Below are positions 59,816 through 64,000 of a DNA stretch of 64,000 nt, one piece after another (position 1 is the first letter of the stretch; every line of letters begins with the position of its first letter). The translations under genes were made by a program, and so were the position numbers. Below the pieces are notes generated by a model. It did no database searches and had not been told where the DNA came from. It saw nothing but the letters and a program-made list of their open reading frames with translations. This DNA is from an uncultured Tenacibaculum sp. (GTDB lineage Bacteria; Bacteroidota; Bacteroidia; Flavobacteriales; Flavobacteriaceae), in NCBI GenBank assembly GCA_947492185.1, contig CANLMR010000006.1, positions 148,277 to 212,276 on the forward strand, written 5' to 3'.

Positions 59816-59860
59816 TTATCAATAAAATGTTCAAATCCTTAAATAAGCAGTAAAAATACG

Positions 59861-59868
59861 TATTTTTG
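59861..59868 (+). promoter_or_regulatory. -7 box TATTTTTG
   Basis: TAnnTTTG upstream of 59890. Confidence 0.5.
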
Positions 59869-59889
59869 TAGTCTATTAAAAATTAAGAA

Positions 59890-60390
59890 ATGTATAAAGT
59901 TCGTGCTATTTTAGATGTTGAAGAAGATGTAATCAGAACTCTAATGTTCGATGAAAATTCATCTTTAGAAAAATTACATTTCGACATCGCCAAAGCCTTC
60001 GATTTAGAAGGAAACGAAATGGCTTCATTTTATAAAAGTGATCATGAATGGAATCAAGGTTTAGAAATTCCATTATTTAACATGGCTGAAGCTGGAGAAG
60101 AATTATCTATGGCTTCATGTATTACTAAAGATATATTAGCTAACAAAAACGACAAACTAATTTACGTTTATGATTTTCTTCAAATGTGGACTTTTTATAT
60201 CGAATTAATAGAAACTTCAAACGAAATTATTTCTGAAACAAAAACAATACTTAGTGTTGGAGAAATGCCTAATGAAGCACCTGAAAAAGTTTTTGAATCT
60301 GATCAATTACTAAATGATTTTAATGATGATAATCATGATATGTTTAATGATTTTGAAGATTTAGATAGTCTAGATTTAGACAACTTCTAG
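59890..60390 (+). CDS. pRiA4b ORF-3-like / IS1096 passenger TnpR-family domain protein
   Basis: LEKLHFDIAKAFDLEGNEMASFYKSDHEWNQG; LIYVYDFLQMWTFYIELIE; acidic tail. Confidence 0.85.
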   Translation: MYKVRAILDVEEDVIRTLMFDENSSLEKLHFDIAKAFDLEGNEMASFYKSDHEWNQGLEIPLFNMAEAGEELSMASCITKDILANKNDKLIYVYDFLQMWTFYIELIETSNEIISETKTILSVGEMPNEAPEKVFESDQLLNDFNDDNHDMFNDFEDLDSLDLDNF

Positions 60391-60488
60391 TCATACATTT
60401 AATAATAAGATTAAATTCTCTTCTTAAAAATTCCGTAACATTTTGGTATCTTGTTCGTCGAATAGGAAATTGACTAAACTTTATACCA

Positions 60489-61385
60489 TTGGATACCATT
60501 TTATCTATTAAGAATCTCGACAAAAAATTTGGACGAGTTCATGCTGTAAAAAACCTTTCTTTTGACATTGAAAAAGGGAATGTATACGGAATACTAGGAC
60601 CAAACGGAAGTGGAAAATCTACAACCTTAGGAATTATTTTAAATGTCGTAAATAAAACCTCTGGAGAATTCTCTTGGTTTGGAGGAACTATGTCTACACA
60701 CAATGCTTTGAAAAAAGTAGGTGCTATAATTGAAAGACCAAACTTTTATCCATACATGACAGCCGTTCAAAACTTACAATTGATATGTAAGATTAAAGGT
60801 GTTCCTTATAGTAATATTGAAGATAAGCTTAAAACAGTAAATCTTTACGAACGAAGAAATAGCAAATTCAAAACCTATTCATTAGGTATGAAACAAAGAT
60901 TAGCTATTGCTTCTGCTTTATTAAATAATCCTGAAATTTTAATTCTTGACGAGCCTACAAATGGTTTAGATCCTCAAGGTATTCATGAAATAAGACAAAT
61001 CATAAGGAAAATTGCTAAAAATGGAACAACTATACTACTAGCTTCTCACCTTTTAGATGAAGTTGAAAAAGTATGCTCCCATGTAGTTGTAATAAGAAAC
61101 GGATTAAAATTGTACAGTGGTAGAGTTGAAAACATGGTGGCTTCGAATGGAATTATAGAGGTTAAAACTGATGGAGATCAAGAGCTATTAGTAAACACAC
61201 TAAAGAACTATTATGACATTGCTACAGTTAATGTTGAAGATGATTTAATTATTGCACGTTTAGAAAATGAAACTACAGCTTCAGAAATTAACAAATACTT
61301 GTTTGAAAAAGGAATCATTGTCTCTCATTTAGTTATGCGTAAACCAAGTTTAGAAGAACAATTCTTAAACCTTACTAATAACTAA
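60489..61385 (+). CDS. ABC transporter ATP-binding protein
   Basis: GILGPNGSGKSTTLGIIL; YSLGMKQRLAIASALLNNPEILILDEPTNGLDP; TTG start. Confidence 0.95.
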   Translation: MDTILSIKNLDKKFGRVHAVKNLSFDIEKGNVYGILGPNGSGKSTTLGIILNVVNKTSGEFSWFGGTMSTHNALKKVGAIIERPNFYPYMTAVQNLQLICKIKGVPYSNIEDKLKTVNLYERRNSKFKTYSLGMKQRLAIASALLNNPEILILDEPTNGLDPQGIHEIRQIIRKIAKNGTTILLASHLLDEVEKVCSHVVVIRNGLKLYSGRVENMVASNGIIEVKTDGDQELLVNTLKNYYDIATVNVEDDLIIARLENETTASEINKYLFEKGIIVSHLVMRKPSLEEQFLNLTNN

Positions 61386-61396
61386 TCAAAACTACT

Positions 61397-62251
61397 ATGA
61401 ACATGTTACGTCTATTAAATATTGAATTTCATAAACTAAAAAATAATAGAGCCAGTAGAGTTTTATCTATCATCTACTTTGGCTTACTTACATCAATTGC
61501 CTTAATCGCTGCCATAAAATTTGATATCGGCCCTATAAAATTTCATTTGGCAGAACAAGGAATTTTTAATTTCCCATACATTTGGCACTTTAACACATAT
61601 ATTGCCGCAACATTAAAATTCTTTCTTTTACTGGTTATTGTTTCAATGATGGCTAATGAATATAGTTATAAAACCTTAAAACAAAATCTTATCGACGGTT
61701 TAAGTAAAAAGGAGTTTATCCTTTCAAAGTTTTATACTGCAATAGCTTTTGCTGCTATTTCAACTGTATTCGTGTTCTTTGTTTCTTTAACTTTAGGTTT
61801 TATCTATTCTGATTTTAATGAGCTTTCTATTATTTTTTCAGATTTAGAATACTTATTTGCATTCTTTGTAAAACTTGTCGGATTCTTTTCTTTTGGTTTA
61901 TTCTTAGGTATTTTAATTAAAAGATCTGCATTTGCCGTAGCTGGCATGATTGTTTGGCTGATAGTAGAAAGTATTTTTAAAGGCTACTTAATATGGACTT
62001 TTAAAGATTTAAAGGAAGGATCTTTAGCAGAAGCAAATGAGATTATGCGGTTCTTTCCTCTTGAAGCCATGGCCAACTTAATTAAAGAACCTTTTACTCG
62101 TTTGGGAGCTGTAAAATCTGTAGCAAAACAAATTGGAGAAAATTTTGTTAAAGATTATTCTGTAAGCTTTATTGATATAATTATTGTTAGTATTTGGACT
62201 TTTATTTTTATCTATTTATCATATAGTTTATTAAAGAAAAGAGACTTATAA
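61397..62251 (+). CDS. ABC transporter permease (ABC-2 type)
   Basis: Six hydrophobic segments; SMMANEYSYKTLKQNLIDGLSKKEFILSKF; adjacent to ATPase. Confidence 0.9.
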   Translation: MNMLRLLNIEFHKLKNNRASRVLSIIYFGLLTSIALIAAIKFDIGPIKFHLAEQGIFNFPYIWHFNTYIAATLKFFLLLVIVSMMANEYSYKTLKQNLIDGLSKKEFILSKFYTAIAFAAISTVFVFFVSLTLGFIYSDFNELSIIFSDLEYLFAFFVKLVGFFSFGLFLGILIKRSAFAVAGMIVWLIVESIFKGYLIWTFKDLKEGSLAEANEIMRFFPLEAMANLIKEPFTRLGAVKSVAKQIGENFVKDYSVSFIDIIIVSIWTFIFIYLSYSLLKKRDL

Positions 62252-62345
62252 AATATCTTATTACAATTTGATAATATTTAATGCAATTTCCAGGTAGGGT
62301 TTTACGTTGTTTAATTGTTTTATATCTAGTTGTTAATACCTAAAA

Positions 62346-62371
62346 TAACGTCAATTTTTGACGTTTTTTTT
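62346..62371 (+). terminator. Rho-independent terminator
   Basis: AACGTCAA-ttt-TTGACGTTTTTTTT. Confidence 0.7.
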
Positions 62372-62402
62372 AGTAAATTGTCAGCCTTTTTTAATCAATT
62401 AT

Positions 62403-64000
62403 ATGAACAGAACGAAAATTACTCTCTTAGTTGTATTATTAATATGTTTTACTGGTTTAAACGCTCAGGTAGATGTAAATAACAATGCTGAACCTGAATC
62501 AAGTTTTAACCCTGAACAGTTAATTTCTGATGTTCTTATAACAGGGTCCTGTAACACGGTATCTAATGTAACTTCAGCTGTTAGTGGTACCCCAACTGAT
62601 CAACCAACAAAAAACTATGGTTTCTTTAAACGTCAGGCTGGAAGTTCTTTCCCTTTTGAAGAAGGAATAGTTTTAACATCTGGAATTGCAAATAGAATTC
62701 AAGCTGGAGCTACAGGTGGTGCGTTAAGTACAGCTACAACAGGAAATACAGATGCTGATTTAGCAAATGCAATTGGTGTTCTTCCTGCTCAGATTTCTGA
62801 TGCCGCTGTTATTGAGTTTGATTTTGTTCCTAGATCTACTAGAATTAGTTTTAGATATATAATGGCATCTCAAGAATACCAAGGGAATTTCCCTTGTAAT
62901 TTTGCTGATAGTTTTGCCTTTTTATTAAGACAAAGTACAGCTACTGTATATGAGAATATTGCTTTAGTACCAGGAACAACAACTCCTGTAAGCGTTACAA
63001 ATGTTCATGCTGAAATTCCTACTACTGGAGGAGCAGCTGGTTGTGCTGCTCAAAACGAAAGCTTTTTTGCTGGAACTGATGCTGGAGAAACAGGTTTTGT
63101 AGGTAGAACAGTAGTACTTACCGCTCAAGCTAATGTTATCCCGAATGTTACATACCATATTAAATTAGTCGTAGCCGATTTTAGCGATCAGGTTGTTGAT
63201 ACTGCTGTTTTTCTAGAAAAAGGTAGTTTTAATTTAGGATTAAATTTAGGAAATGATTTAACAATAGCTGGATCAAATTCAGTATGTGGAAATTCAACTT
63301 TACTGACTGCAAATGTTACAGCTACTTCATATAAATGGCTAAAAGATGGAGTTGAAATTCCTGGAGAAACTAGCCAGACATACTTAGCAAACTTAGGAAA
63401 CGGAACCTACACTTGTGAAATTGATGATGCCGGATGTACAGATAGTGATGATATTATATTAGAATTTTCCGAACCGGCTACTGCTGTACCTCCTATCTCA
63501 GATTTATCTAACTGTGAAAACAATGTATTTGATTTAACCACAAGAACAGCTGAAATACTTGATGGACAAGATCCCGCTACTTTTGAGGTTTTATTTTTTT
63601 CTGATGCTGCTTATTTAAATGAAATTACAACTCCAAATAATTTCACAAGTCCAAGTAATGATGAGACCGTTTACGTTAGAAAACGAAATAGAACAGCTAA
63701 TCATTGTTTTACTGATGGTTCTTTTAAGGTATTAAATTTTGCCAATCCTGTTGGACAAACTGCTGTAGATTATGAAGCATGTGATGATGTAGTTAGTGGT
63801 GGTGATACTGATGGATTCTTTAATAATTATATTTTATCCACTAAAGATACTGAGGTTTTAGGAAGCCTTTCTCCTACTCAGTTTAATGTGTCTTATCATA
63901 CAACATTAACAGGTGCACAAACCGATGCTACTACAGATGTAATTGATAAGAATACTCCGTATAGAAATACAACTATTAATTCGCAAACCATCTATGTTAG
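62403..64000 (+). CDS. Choice-of-anchor L domain surface protein, 5' part only
   Basis: ATG 62403, open to window end: signal peptide MNRTKITLLVVLLICFTGLNAQ; FPFEEGIVLTSGIAN, FRYIMASQEYQGNFPCNFADSFAFLLR; later Ig-like repeats. Absent from track because no stop lies in the window. Confidence 0.9.
   Translation, partial: MNRTKITLLVVLLICFTGLNAQVDVNNNAEPESSFNPEQLISDVLITGSCNTVSNVTSAVSGTPTDQPTKNYGFFKRQAGSSFPFEEGIVLTSGIANRIQAGATGGALSTATTGNTDADLANAIGVLPAQISDAAVIEFDFVPRSTRISFRYIMASQEYQGNFPCNFADSFAFLLRQSTATVYENIALVPGTTTPVSVTNVHAEIPTTGGAAGCAAQNESFFAGTDAGETGFVGRTVVLTAQANVIPNVTYHIKLVVADFSDQVVDTAVFLEKGSFNLGLNLGNDLTIAGSNSVCGNSTLLTANVTATSYKWLKDGVEIPGETSQTYLANLGNGTYTCEIDDAGCTDSDDIILEFSEPATAVPPISDLSNCENNVFDLTTRTAEILDGQDPATFEVLFFSDAAYLNEITTPNNFTSPSNDETVYVRKRNRTANHCFTDGSFKVLNFANPVGQTAVDYEACDDVVSGGDTDGFFNNYILSTKDTEVLGSLSPTQFNVSYHTTLTGAQTDATTDVIDKNTPYRNTTINSQTIYV

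Noticed and set aside
59890-60390. IS1096-passenger-like protein as evidence of a transposon
   Set aside because: No transposase or terminal repeats nearby; in Bacteroidetes this domain is commonly found as a stand-alone chromosomal gene.

Overview
AT-rich window, probably from a Flavobacteriaceae chromosome (Tenacibaculum/Polaribacter-like; inferred from gene content and from TAnnTTTG -7 promoter boxes). Most of it is ordinary housekeeping: sdaA, yaaA, gcvP, rpmE2, mannose-1-P guanylyltransferase, lpxK, Nif3-like, folE, hisS, M3 peptidase, nadC, rlmH, rdgB, a FecCD-type importer, holA, a WYL regulator, YrdC-like, a two-component pair, the coaE-ybbR-yajC-DUF1573-nusB block, an amino-acid dehydrogenase, ABC exporters and a menF-like locus. 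A large choice-of-anchor-L surface protein begins at 62403 and runs off the end. I see no CRISPR array, transposase, prophage, tRNA or rRNA, and no clear defence island or biosynthetic cluster. The most interesting signals are small: (i) an ABC ATPase whose only plausible start is a non-canonical ATT, so the ORF track truncates it inside Walker A; (ii) a leader at about 22.25 kb with two perfect, mutually exclusive 9-bp stems; (iii) three genes whose -7 box sits about 5 nt before the start codon, suggesting leaderless mRNAs; (iv) a Zn-ribbon protein lacking all four Cys ligands; (v) REP-like inverted-repeat elements in three places and an AATTACGA repeat cluster that also forms the rlmH -7 box; (vi) a tandem pair of secreted paralogues with Gly/Asn-rich tails; (vii) a bacterial ceramidase/CREST-like membrane protein. 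No clearly new multi-gene system can be supported from the sequence alone.
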